DNA from: Caldisericia bacterium
Lineage (GTDB): Bacteria > Caldisericota > Caldisericia > B22-G15
DNA length: 64,000 nt
Reading direction: 5' to 3'
Assembly: GCA_030018355.1 (NCBI GenBank)
Contig: JASEFN010000004.1
Location: 1 to 64,000, forward strand
Shown here: positions 18,748-27,268 of the stretch, one piece after another
How the letters are laid out: every line of letters starts with the position of its first letter
Numbering within the stretch: the first letter of the stretch is position 1
Translations under genes and position numbers: made by a program
Notes under the pieces: model-generated
Database searches by the model: none
The model's input: the letters and a program-made list of their open reading frames with translations, nothing else
What the model was told of the DNA's origin: nothing

Positions 18748-20022
18748 ATGAAAAAACCTCAAGGATTTAAAGGGTTTATTTTAATGTCAATTGGTCAATT
18801 TATCTCAATGGTTGGTTCAAGTATGACTCAATTTGGTTTATCAATATGGATTTGGAAAACCACAGGAAATGCCACGCCATTTAGTATAATTACAACTTTA
18901 TTCTTTATTCCAAACTTAATTTTCTCACCTTTTGCAGGTGCACTTATTGATAGATGGCCTTTAAAAAAATCTCTAATCCTTCCAGATCTAACAGCAGGAT
19001 TAATAACATTATTAACTTTGATTTTGTATTTGATGAATAAATTAAATCTTCCTTTTTTATACATTGCATCTTTTGTTTCAGGAATATTTAACGCTTTTCA
19101 ATGGCCAGCATATTCAGTAACAATAAGTGTTATGTTAAAAAAAGAAGAATATGGAAAAGCAAATGGCCTTTTTTCAATGGTTGAAAATGGTCCAATGATA
19201 ATTGCACCAATCCTTGCGGGTATATTTTTACCTTTAATAAATTTATCTGGAGTAATGATTATTGATATATTTACTTTTTTATTTGCCATTATTGCAGTTC
19301 TATATGTCTACATTCCAAAAATTGATAGAGTTTTATCTATTGAAAAATTAAATATTTTTAGTGAAGCCCTCTTTGGATTTAAATATATTTTTAAACATAA
19401 ACATTTATTATCACTACTCACTGTTTTTCTTCTTGTTAATCTCTTTGAAGGATTTATAAACCCTTTATATTCGCCATTAATTTTGTCAAAAACAAATAAT
19501 AATAGTATTTTCTTGGGAATAATACAAATGTTTTTTGGTTTAGGTGGGCTTATCGGAGGATTTGTTATGACAATTTGGGGAGGAACAAAAAAGAAAATAT
19601 ACAGTTTATTAGGTGGAATTTTTCTTGGAGGAATCTCTTTAGTTTTCTTTGGAATATCTAAAGCAGTTTATATTTTATCAATTCTTGGATTAATAATCTC
19701 TTTCTCAGGTGTTATTTCAAATGCATCTTCTCAAGCAATTTGGCAATCTAAAATTTCTCCTGAATTACAAGGAAGAGTTTTTTCAGCAAGAAGAGTAATA
19801 GCACAACTTATTGGAACAATACCAATGATTTCAAGCGGACCAATTGTTGATAACATTCTTTCTAAATATTTTACTTATGAAAATAGATTTTTTTCTTATT
19901 TTGGAAGTGGAAAAGGAGGAGCTATGTCTTTTATGACATCTTTATCTGGAATTCTTGTTATATTTGTTGTAATTTATGCTCTTTCTAATAAACTTATAAT
20001 GAATGTTGAAACAATAGATTAA
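18748..20022 (+). CDS. Major facilitator superfamily exporter
   Basis: 424 residues, about 12 hydrophobic helices, with the MFS loop 2-3 motif GALIDRWPLKKSL (residues about 62-74). The overall pattern (QFISMVGSSMTQFGLSIWIWKTTGNA at the N-terminus) is that of the macrolide-efflux/EntS-like group. The start is ATG 18748, 6 nt after GGAGG; an in-frame TTG at 18736 would precede the Shine-Dalgarno. The substrate is unknown. The next gene on the strand is 31 nt away, so it may be co-transcribed with the hydrolase and the sigma-54 activator. Confidence 0.85.
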   Translation: MKKPQGFKGFILMSIGQFISMVGSSMTQFGLSIWIWKTTGNATPFSIITTLFFIPNLIFSPFAGALIDRWPLKKSLILPDLTAGLITLLTLILYLMNKLNLPFLYIASFVSGIFNAFQWPAYSVTISVMLKKEEYGKANGLFSMVENGPMIIAPILAGIFLPLINLSGVMIIDIFTFLFAIIAVLYVYIPKIDRVLSIEKLNIFSEALFGFKYIFKHKHLLSLLTVFLLVNLFEGFINPLYSPLILSKTNNNSIFLGIIQMFFGLGGLIGGFVMTIWGGTKKKIYSLLGGIFLGGISLVFFGISKAVYILSILGLIISFSGVISNASSQAIWQSKISPELQGRVFSARRVIAQLIGTIPMISSGPIVDNILSKYFTYENRFFSYFGSGKGGAMSFMTSLSGILVIFVVIYALSNKLIMNVETID

Positions 20023-20053
20023 ATTTTGATTTATAATAAATTATGTGGAAATT

Positions 20054-20626
20054 ATGTTTAAAAATATATGTTTATTAATTATTGATATGCAATATGATTT
20101 TATTAAGAGCCCTTCTCCAGTTTTTGTTAATGAGTGTAGAGATATTATTCCAAATATCCAAAAAATTCTTAATAGATTTAGAGAAAAAAATCTACCAAGA
20201 ATTTTTGTTAAAAGAGAACATAGAGAATCTGGTATTGATGTTGATTTACCAAGAAGAGAATTATTTATAAAAAATGGTGGGTTTTTAATAGAAAATAATT
20301 TGGGATCTGAAATTATAAATGAATTAAGACCAAATAAAGATGAGATTGTCGTTATAAAAAGAAGATTCTCAGCCTTTTTTGGCACTGAACTTGACTTTTT
20401 ATTAAGAAGAATGGAGATTAAAACTTTAATTTTAACTGGAATTCAAACTCCAAATTGTATAAGAACAACTGCGTTTGATGCTATCTCTTATGATTATGAA
20501 GTAATAGTTATTTCTGATGCAACAAAATCAAAAACAGATGAAATTCAAAATGCAAATTTATTAGATATGAAAGAAGTTGGTATAAAAATTTTATTAACCA
20601 ATGAATTATTAAATATGTTAAAATGA
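20054..20626 (+). CDS. Isochorismatase-family cysteine hydrolase
   Basis: 190 residues with the cysteine hydrolase triad in the expected order: Asp in LLIIDMQYDF, Lys in VVIKRRFSAFFGTEL and Cys in LTGIQTPNCIRTTAFDA. The family hydrolyses amides or vinyl ethers (nicotinamidase, isochorismatase, N-carbamoyl hydrolases); which applies is unclear. The start is probably ATG 20054; GTG 20045 in frame is an alternative. It precedes the activator gene by 6 nt, so the two are likely coupled. Confidence 0.85.
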   Translation: MFKNICLLIIDMQYDFIKSPSPVFVNECRDIIPNIQKILNRFREKNLPRIFVKREHRESGIDVDLPRRELFIKNGGFLIENNLGSEIINELRPNKDEIVVIKRRFSAFFGTELDFLLRRMEIKTLILTGIQTPNCIRTTAFDAISYDYEVIVISDATKSKTDEIQNANLLDMKEVGIKILLTNELLNMLK

Positions 20627-20632
20627 ATTTAA

Positions 20633-22426
20633 ATGATACATGGTATTACCAGATTAAATAGTGAAGAATTAAATAAAAAGAAAGAAGAATATGAAATATA
20701 TTTAGAAACATCAAAAAAACTTTTTGAAAATTTTATTGATAAAAGAAACCCTTTCACAATTTCATTAATTGATAAGGAGGGAGTAGTATTATTAGTTTGT
20801 AGTGCTGAAAAGAACCCTATCATTGAAGAAGGAATAATTATAGATGAAAAATTTGGAGTTACAGCAATATTGAATGTAATAAAAAGTTGCAAAGAATCAG
20901 AAATCTTAGGAAATGATCATACTTTACCTTTATTAAAATCTTGGTCATGTGCTGCATCTCCAGTTAAAGATATTTATGGAAATTTAAAATGCATTATTAG
21001 TTTATCAAGTGAAAAAGATAAATACCCACAATATGGTTTAAAATTGGTAAAATTAATTACAAGTGCTATTGAAAATGAGGTTAATTTAAAACATACATTA
21101 AAAGAAATTGAATTATCAAAGCATTACGCTGAAATAATAGCAGAAGGTAATAAAGATGGTGTCCTTGTTTTAGATAAGAATGCTAATGTATTGTATATAA
21201 ATCAAGTTGGAGCAAATATTTTAAAAATTGACAGAGAAAAAGCAATAGGAAAAAATGTTACTGAAATAGTAGATTTTACTCCAGTTATATTGAATGTTTT
21301 TAAAACACATAAAGGTTATGTAGATAAAGAATTTATTATAGAAAGTCCATCAAGAGGTTTACTTCATTTCATAAAAACAGCCGTTGTATTAAGAGATTCG
21401 AATGGGAATTTTGCAGGTGTAGTAGATTTTTTTAGAGAAATTGAAAGAGTAAGAAAATTTGTAACATCGTATATAGGAGCTGAAGCAAAATTTACTTTTG
21501 ATGATATAAAAGGAGAAAGCGAAAAAATAAAAGAGGTTGTTAGAATAGCCAAAATTGCTTCTAAATCGAATTCAACTGTTTTAATCACTGGAGAAACTGG
21601 TACTGGTAAGGAAATGTTTGCTCAAGCAATACATTTTGAAAGTGAAAGAAGATCTGGACCGTTTGTAGCATTGAATTGTGGAGCAATTCCAAGAGATTTA
21701 GCAGAAAGTGAATTATTTGGTTATGAACCAGGAGCATTTACAGATGCAGATAAAAGAGGAAGACCCGGAAAATTTGAACTTGCAGATGGTGGTACTCTTT
21801 TTTTAGATGAAATTAATGAATTGCCTCCTTCCCTCCAAATTAAACTTTTAAGGGCAATTGAGGATAAAGTAATAACAAGAATAGGTGGAACCAAATCTCT
21901 CAAAGTTAATGTAAGGATAATTTCAGCAACTAATAAAAATATTCAAGAGTTAGTAGAAAAAGGAATTTTTAGAAAAGATTTATATTTTAGATTAAATGTT
22001 ATCCATATAAATATTCCTCCATTAAGAGAAAGAAGAGAGGACATTCCTATTCTAATTAATCATTTTATTAACAAATTTAATATGACACTGAATAAAAATA
22101 TAAAAGGTTATGATAATTCATTTATTGATCCACTTTTAAATTATGATTTTCCTGGTAATGTAAGAGAATTACAAAATATTATTGAAAGAGCCATAAATAT
22201 ATGTGAGAGTGATAAATTAACTATAGATCATTTACCAGAATATTTATTTGAAAAGAAGTTCGATTTTAAAAAATATATAAATTTAGAAGATATTAAGAGA
22301 GACTATATTGAAAAAATTTTACTTGAATGTGATTTTAATATCTCTAAAGCAGCTAAAAAAATTGGTATTTCAAGACCGACTCTTTATAAAATCATTAAAA
22401 AATATAAATTAGAGAAATATATTTAA
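20633..22426 (+). CDS. Sigma-54-dependent transcriptional activator, AcoR-like
   Basis: 597-residue bacterial enhancer-binding protein. A GAF-like sensor (residues 20-150) contains DHTLPLLKSWSCAASPVKD as in AcoR. A PAS domain follows (165-275), then the AAA+ domain with Walker A GETGTGKE (320-327), the sigma-54 contact loop, Walker B GGTLFLDEI (386-394), and a Fis-type HTH at the C-terminus (NISKAAKKIGISRPTLYKIIKK). The contact loop reads GAFTDA (367-372) instead of GAFTGA. A perfect -24/-12 promoter lies 94 nt after its stop, ahead of dehydrogenase and TRAP genes, so those are its probable targets. It starts 6 nt after the hydrolase stop, without a clear Shine-Dalgarno. Confidence 0.92.
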   Translation: MIHGITRLNSEELNKKKEEYEIYLETSKKLFENFIDKRNPFTISLIDKEGVVLLVCSAEKNPIIEEGIIIDEKFGVTAILNVIKSCKESEILGNDHTLPLLKSWSCAASPVKDIYGNLKCIISLSSEKDKYPQYGLKLVKLITSAIENEVNLKHTLKEIELSKHYAEIIAEGNKDGVLVLDKNANVLYINQVGANILKIDREKAIGKNVTEIVDFTPVILNVFKTHKGYVDKEFIIESPSRGLLHFIKTAVVLRDSNGNFAGVVDFFREIERVRKFVTSYIGAEAKFTFDDIKGESEKIKEVVRIAKIASKSNSTVLITGETGTGKEMFAQAIHFESERRSGPFVALNCGAIPRDLAESELFGYEPGAFTDADKRGRPGKFELADGGTLFLDEINELPPSLQIKLLRAIEDKVITRIGGTKSLKVNVRIISATNKNIQELVEKGIFRKDLYFRLNVIHINIPPLRERREDIPILINHFINKFNMTLNKNIKGYDNSFIDPLLNYDFPGNVRELQNIIERAINICESDKLTIDHLPEYLFEKKFDFKKYINLEDIKRDYIEKILLECDFNISKAAKKIGISRPTLYKIIKKYKLEKYI

Positions 22427-22439
22427 TATGTAAAATTTT

Positions 22440-22480
22440 TTTACAAAAATTTACAAATCTTTGTTAAAATTTTTTACAAA
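22440..22480 (+). promoter_or_regulatory. Candidate enhancer (UAS) sites for the sigma-54 activator
   Basis: TTTACAAA occurs at 22440-22447, 22450-22457 and 22473-22480, with an inverted near-copy TTTGTTAAA at 22460-22468. The first three start 10 nt apart, one helical turn, and the pair at 22450/22460 forms an imperfect palindrome. They lie 40-80 bp upstream of the -24 element. The DNA is AT-rich, so chance is not excluded. Confidence 0.5.
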
Positions 22481-22519
22481 ATCATAAAAGAATTAATATA
22501 AAATCATTATTTTATTATT

Positions 22520-22535
22520 TGGCACAAATTTTGCA
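22520..22535 (+). promoter_or_regulatory. Sigma-54 (RpoN) promoter, -24/-12
   Basis: TGGCAC-N5-TTGCA with the invariant GG (22521-22522) and GC (22533-22534) exactly 10 nt apart. This is an essentially consensus RpoN promoter. Transcription should start near 22546, about 30 nt before the E1alpha ATG. rpoN itself is not in the window. Confidence 0.9.
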
Positions 22536-22576
22536 TATATTTTTTGAAACTTAATTATGAAAGAAAGGAGGGATTA

Positions 22577-23563
22577 ATGTCAGATTACTCAAAGGAATTT
22601 TTGCAATCACTTTACAGAACTATGGTAAGAATAAGAGTTTTTGAGTTAAAAGCAGAAGAACTTTTCCTTCAAGGCAAATTACCGGGTTTTATACATCTTT
22701 ATATTGGTGAAGAGGCTATTGCAACAGGGGCAATGGCTAATTTAAGAAAAGATGATTATATCACCTCAACTCATAGAGGACACGGTCATATGATTGCTAA
22801 AGGTGCTTCAATGGATAGAATGATGGCGGAGTTATATGGAAAGAAAACAGGTTATTGCAAAGGAAAAGGAGGTTCAATGCATATTGCAGATGTTTCAATT
22901 GGCGTATTAGGAGCCAATGGAGAAGTTGGTGGTGGTTTACCGATTGCAGTTGGAGCAGCAATGGGTTTGAAAATGCAAAAAAAAGATTCTGTTGTAATAT
23001 CATTTTTTGGAGATGGAGCATCTAATAGAGGTTCATTTCATGAATCATTAAATTGGGCTTCTGTTTATAATTTACCTGTTATATTCATATGTGAAAACAA
23101 TCAATTCGCATCAACAGCAAGATTTAAAGAAACAACATCAGTGGAAAATATTTCAGATAGAGCAGTTGCTTATAGTATGAAAGGAATAACCATTGATGGT
23201 AACAATGTTCTTGAAGTTTATGAAACAGTAAAAGAGGCTGTTTATAGAGCAAGAAATGGAGGAGGACCTACATTAATTGAAGCAAAAACTTATAGAATAA
23301 AAGGCCACTTTGTTGGTGATCCAATGTTATATAGAGATCAAAAAGAAGTTGAAGAATTTTGGAAAAAGGAACCAATAGGAAGATTTGAAAATTATCTTTT
23401 TGAAAATGGTTTTATGAATAATCAAGAAAAAGAAAGTATTTGGCAAGAAGCGAATAAAGAGGTTGAGACTGCTGTTAAATTTGCTGAAGAAAGTGAATAT
23501 CCAGAACCAAAAGAGGCATTAGAAGATTTGTTTGAAAATGATACTGGATATGACTATTTTTAA
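22577..23563 (+). CDS. acoA: 2-oxoacid/acetoin dehydrogenase E1 component, alpha subunit
   Basis: Thiamine-diphosphate subunit of 328 residues. The TPP motif starts with GDGASNRGSFHESLNWASVY and ends with the Asn pair of ICENNQ. Typical flanks are STHRGHGHMIAKG and GYCKGKGGSMH. ATG 22577 is preceded by AAGGAGG; the open frame extends to TTG 22544 but that lies at the sigma-54 start site. First gene of an E1alpha-E1beta-E2-TRAP operon. The AcoR-like activator favours acetoin dehydrogenase, but a pyruvate or branched-chain oxoacid substrate is possible. Confidence 0.88.
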   Translation: MSDYSKEFLQSLYRTMVRIRVFELKAEELFLQGKLPGFIHLYIGEEAIATGAMANLRKDDYITSTHRGHGHMIAKGASMDRMMAELYGKKTGYCKGKGGSMHIADVSIGVLGANGEVGGGLPIAVGAAMGLKMQKKDSVVISFFGDGASNRGSFHESLNWASVYNLPVIFICENNQFASTARFKETTSVENISDRAVAYSMKGITIDGNNVLEVYETVKEAVYRARNGGGPTLIEAKTYRIKGHFVGDPMLYRDQKEVEEFWKKEPIGRFENYLFENGFMNNQEKESIWQEANKEVETAVKFAEESEYPEPKEALEDLFENDTGYDYF

Positions 23564-23575
23564 AGGAGGAGATAA

Positions 23576-24550
23576 ATGAGAGAAATAACCTTTGCTGAAG
23601 CGTTAGGCGAGGCAATGTTAGAAGAGATGGAAAGAGACCCAACTATATTTACTTATGGAGAAGATATAGCTAAACAGGGTGGAATTTTTGGTCAATATAA
23701 ATCTTTGTTAGGAAAATTCAAAGATAGAGTAATTGATACGCCTATTTCTGAAGAAGTTATATATGGATCTGCTTTAGGTGCAGCATTAGTGGGAATGAGA
23801 CCAGTTGTTGAGTTTCATTTTGCAGATTTTATTTTTACCGGTATCACATCAATTGTAAATCAAATAATGAAATTCAAACATATGACAGGCGGACAAGGAA
23901 AAATAAGGGTTGTTTTAAGAGGACCAGATGGTGTTGCAAAATCTGCTGCAGCACAACATTCTGAGTCTATAGAAACAATCTTTATGCATATTCCAGGAAT
24001 TTTTGTAGTTATTCCATCTACTCCATATGATATGAAAGGTTTGCTAAAAACTGCATTAAGATGTGATGATCCAGTAATTATATTTGAACATAAAATGCTT
24101 TATAAAATTAAAGGTCCCGTTCCAGAAGAAGAATATTTTATTCCTTTTGGTAAAGCGGATATTAAAAGAGAGGGTAAAGATGTAACAGTTGTTGCAACAT
24201 CAAGAATGGTGCATGAATCATTAAAAGCAGCAGAAGAATTAGAAAAAGAAGGTATAGATGTTGAGGTTATCGATTTAAGAACACTTGTTCCATGGGATAA
24301 AGAATGCGTAATTAATTCTGTCAAAAAAACTCATCATCTTGTAATTGCCCATGAAACATGGAAAAGAGCTGGTTGGGGGGCAGAGGTTGCAGCAACTGTT
24401 CAAGAAATGGCTTTTGATTATCTTGATGCACCAATAATACGAGTTGGAGCAAAAAATGTTCATATAGCATTCAGTCCTCCTCTTCAAGACTATATAGTGC
24501 CAGATTATAAAAGCGTCATTGATGCAGTTAGGAGAGTATTAAATGTATGA
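23576..24550 (+). CDS. acoB: 2-oxoacid/acetoin dehydrogenase E1 component, beta subunit
   Basis: 324-residue transketolase-like beta subunit: REITFAEALGEAMLEEMERDPTI at the start, FGQYKSLLGKFKDRVIDTPISE, then the C-terminal transketolase domain (IDVEVIDLRTLVPWDKE). It pairs with the preceding E1alpha to decarboxylate the substrate and reductively acylate the E2 lipoyl group. It follows 12 nt after E1alpha with GGAGGAG, and overlaps E2 by 8 nt. Confidence 0.92.
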   Translation: MREITFAEALGEAMLEEMERDPTIFTYGEDIAKQGGIFGQYKSLLGKFKDRVIDTPISEEVIYGSALGAALVGMRPVVEFHFADFIFTGITSIVNQIMKFKHMTGGQGKIRVVLRGPDGVAKSAAAQHSESIETIFMHIPGIFVVIPSTPYDMKGLLKTALRCDDPVIIFEHKMLYKIKGPVPEEEYFIPFGKADIKREGKDVTVVATSRMVHESLKAAEELEKEGIDVEVIDLRTLVPWDKECVINSVKKTHHLVIAHETWKRAGWGAEVAATVQEMAFDYLDAPIIRVGAKNVHIAFSPPLQDYIVPDYKSVIDAVRRVLNV

Positions 24551-25640
24551 GTTAAAGATGCCTAAATTTGGTTTAACAATGGAGGAGGGGGTTATAACAA
24601 AATGGTATAAAAAAGAAGGCGATTTTGTTAATAAGGGAGAGGCTATATGTGAGATTGAATCAGAAAAAATAGTGAATGATTTAGAATCTCCTGTGTCAGG
24701 TTATATAAAACAAATATTAGTTAAAGAGGGTGAGTCAAAAAAAGTTGGAGAAGTTATTGCATTAATATCAGAAAGTAAAGAAGAATTAAGAAAGGAGGTG
24801 ATAAAAGAAGAGAGTGAAAAAGAGATTTTAGCATCTCCAAGAGCAAAAAGATTGGCAAAGGAGAAGGGTGTTGATTTAACAAAAATTAAAGGAAGTGGAC
24901 CAGGAGGTAGAATAGTAGAAAAAGATATTTTAGATTATTTAGAAAGCGTAAAAGAGTCAAAAGAGATTATAGAAGAGTTATCTCAAATAAGAAAAGAAAT
25001 TATAAAAAATCTTAAAAAAGGATATGAAAATTCTATCTTAGTAACAAATGTAACGAAAGTTGATTTTAGTCATTTAATGAATATAAAAAGAAATTTTCTT
25101 AAAGAGATCTCTGTAACTTCTATTTTAGTAAAAGTTGTATCTCAAGTTTTAAAAAAACATCCAAAGTTTAACTCAAATTTTGATGGAGAAAAATTGATTA
25201 AATTTAGAGACATTAATATTGGAATTGCAACAGATACAGAAAAAGGTCTCATAGTGCCTGTATTAAAGAATGTTGAAAATATGTCAATTGAAGAGATAGA
25301 TAAAAAATTAAAAGATTTAATTAAAAAAGCAAAAGATGGAAAACTTTCTATAGATGAGACAAAGGGCTCACATTTTACAATTACAAATTTAGGTATGATG
25401 AGAACTGATTTCTTTACACCAATTTTAAATGCTAATGAAGTAGGAATTTTAGGTATTGGAAGGATTGATAAAGAAATTAAAATGGATGAAAATGGGAGAA
25501 TCTATCCTATAGAAATTTCACATCTTTCTTTATCTTATGATCATAGGGTTATTGATGGTGCTGATGCTGCAAGATTTTTAGATGATCTCTGCAGCATCAT
25601 TGAAAATGAAAGTAATTTAAAAAAATTATTAAATTTGTAA
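24543..25640 (+). CDS. acoC: Dihydrolipoamide acyltransferase (E2) of the dehydrogenase complex
   Basis: 365 residues. One lipoyl domain (1-77) carries the lipoylated Lys at residue 42 in EIESEKIVNDLESP. A linker and a peripheral-subunit-binding domain (about 97-131, SPRAKRLAKEKGVDL) follow, then the catalytic acyltransferase domain with the active-site HRVIDGADAARF near residue 337. No E3 (dihydrolipoamide dehydrogenase) or lipoate ligase gene follows; the operon instead continues into a TRAP transporter after 15 nt. The complex must therefore borrow an E3 encoded elsewhere. Confidence 0.93.
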   Translation: MYELKMPKFGLTMEEGVITKWYKKEGDFVNKGEAICEIESEKIVNDLESPVSGYIKQILVKEGESKKVGEVIALISESKEELRKEVIKEESEKEILASPRAKRLAKEKGVDLTKIKGSGPGGRIVEKDILDYLESVKESKEIIEELSQIRKEIIKNLKKGYENSILVTNVTKVDFSHLMNIKRNFLKEISVTSILVKVVSQVLKKHPKFNSNFDGEKLIKFRDINIGIATDTEKGLIVPVLKNVENMSIEEIDKKLKDLIKKAKDGKLSIDETKGSHFTITNLGMMRTDFFTPILNANEVGILGIGRIDKEIKMDENGRIYPIEISHLSLSYDHRVIDGADAARFLDDLCSIIENESNLKKLLNL

Positions 25641-25655
25641 AAAGGAGGTAAGGTT

Positions 25656-26735
25656 ATGAAAAAATTTTTAACAATTTTTTTAATTGTAACTTTAACATTA
25701 TCTATTTTTTCATTAACAGGATGTAAAAAGGAAGAAAAAGTTGAATTTGTACCAAAAGCAGAGTATACTATGCAACTAAATGTTGGACCTGCTTTTGGAT
25801 GGGGAATGGGAGCACAAAAATGGGCTGACTTGATTAAAATTAAAACTGGAGGAAAAATTAATGTTAAACCATATTTCTCGAGTGCTTTACTTCAAGGAAA
25901 ACAAACAAACTGGTTCCAAGCAGTTGCAGAAGGAAGTATAGATTTTGCAGTAGAATCAACAATTAATTCTTCACCAGTTGTTAAATCACATAATTTATTT
26001 TCTTTACCATTTTTCATTAATACTTATGAAAATTTAGACAAAATTGAAAATGGTGAAACAGGTAAAAAACTTTTTGAAGAAATGGAAAAATTAGGAGTAG
26101 TTCCTCTTGCATGGGGTGAAAATGGATTTAGACAAATCACCAATAGTAAAAAACCAATTAGAACTCCAGAAGATATGAAAGGATTAAAATTCAGAGTTGT
26201 TGGATCTCCTATATTTATTGATATTTTTAAGGCACTTGGTGCTGATGCTGTTAGCATGAACTGGGCAGACGCTGTTACAGCATTTCAACAAGGAGCAGTT
26301 GATGGTCAAGAAAATCCATATGGTGTCTTACTTCCAGTTCAAATTTGGCAATACCATAAATATGTAACGAATTGGAACTATGTTGTAGATCCTCTTATCT
26401 TTTGTGTAAGTAAAAAAACTTGGGATACATTTCCAGATGATATAAAACAAGCAATAAAAGAAGCAGCAATTGAGGCTGCAGAATGGGAAAAAGCATATGT
26501 TAGAAGAGGGCTTGATGATGGAACAGCGCTTAAAATATTGAAAGAAAAATTTAATTATATTCCTGAAATTTCAGATCAAATTGCCTATGTAAAGTTAAAT
26601 GGGATGACAGTAATAGATATTACTGAAGAAGAGAGACAAAAGTTTATTGAAGCCACAAAGCCAGTTTTTGATAAATGGGTAGAAGTTGTCGGTAAGGATT
26701 TAGTTGAACTTGCAAAAAAAGATATGGGAAAATAA
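25656..26735 (+). CDS. dctP: TRAP transporter substrate-binding protein (DctP family), lipoprotein
   Basis: 359 residues with a lipoprotein signal peptide (lipobox LTGC, acylated Cys23). The DctP fold has the family helix-strand GLKFRVVGSPIFIDIFKALGADAVSMNW; the Arg in KFRV is the residue that usually clamps the ligand carboxylate. The ligand is therefore probably an organic acid such as a 2-oxo- or hydroxyacid, which would suit the co-transcribed dehydrogenase. Strong SD AAAAGGAGG. A hairpin terminator follows the gene. Confidence 0.92.
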   Translation: MKKFLTIFLIVTLTLSIFSLTGCKKEEKVEFVPKAEYTMQLNVGPAFGWGMGAQKWADLIKIKTGGKINVKPYFSSALLQGKQTNWFQAVAEGSIDFAVESTINSSPVVKSHNLFSLPFFINTYENLDKIENGETGKKLFEEMEKLGVVPLAWGENGFRQITNSKKPIRTPEDMKGLKFRVVGSPIFIDIFKALGADAVSMNWADAVTAFQQGAVDGQENPYGVLLPVQIWQYHKYVTNWNYVVDPLIFCVSKKTWDTFPDDIKQAIKEAAIEAAEWEKAYVRRGLDDGTALKILKEKFNYIPEISDQIAYVKLNGMTVIDITEEERQKFIEATKPVFDKWVEVVGKDLVELAKKDMGK

Positions 26736-26751
26736 AAGAAATTTTTTTATT

Positions 26752-26780
26752 AAAGGGGGTGATTAACTCACCCCCTTTTT
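26752..26780 (+). terminator. Intercistronic hairpin terminator/processing site after dctP
   Basis: AAAGGGGGTGA pairs perfectly with TCACCCCCTTT around a 5-nt loop (TTAAC), followed by a short T run (11-bp stem). dctQ starts at 26796 with its own GGAGG and no visible promoter, so this probably lets only part of the polymerases through, or protects the dctP mRNA 3' end, giving binding protein in excess over membrane subunits. Confidence 0.85.
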
Positions 26781-26795
26781 CTTAAAGGAGGAATT

Positions 26796-27257
26796 ATGAA
26801 AAAATATACAATTGAAGAAATTTTATCATCAATTATTCTTGGAATAATGGCAATTATTGCTTTTATTAATGTTTTAAGTAGATATATATTTAAATTATCA
26901 ATAGCAGCGATAGAAGAACTTGAAATTAATTTTTTTGTTTGGTTAACAATATTAGGAATAGCATTAGCATTTGAAAAAGGCTCCCATCTTAACATGACAA
27001 TTATTTATAATAAATTTCCAAAATGGATGAAAAAAATTTCTATTATTATCTCCTCAATTTTAGCAATAATCTTATTTGCTATTGTTAACTATTTTGCAAT
27101 TAGAGAAATTTACATGGATTTAACACTTTTTCACATGAGAAGCGAAGCACTTAATATTCCTAATTGGATATATGTTATAGGAATCCCAATTTTTTCAATT
27201 TTTGTTTTTAAAAAAATAATTACATCTACTGTTAAAAATATTAAAAATTTAAAATAG
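26796..27257 (+). CDS. dctQ: TRAP transporter small membrane subunit (DctQ)
   Basis: 153 residues, four hydrophobic helices, with the family pattern LSRYIFKLSIAAIEELEINFFVWLTILGIALAFEKGSHLNM (residues about 27-67). It forms the membrane complex with DctM. It is directly followed by dctM with an 11-nt gap containing AGGAGG. Confidence 0.9.
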   Translation: MKKYTIEEILSSIILGIMAIIAFINVLSRYIFKLSIAAIEELEINFFVWLTILGIALAFEKGSHLNMTIIYNKFPKWMKKISIIISSILAIILFAIVNYFAIREIYMDLTLFHMRSEALNIPNWIYVIGIPIFSIFVFKKIITSTVKNIKNLK

Positions 27258-27268
27258 GAGGTTATTAA

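Noticed and set aside
26000-26260. Minus-strand open frames inside dctP, dctM, ppdK and other genes
   Set aside because: They are shadows of strongly coding plus or minus genes, lack Shine-Dalgarno sites and show no family similarity.
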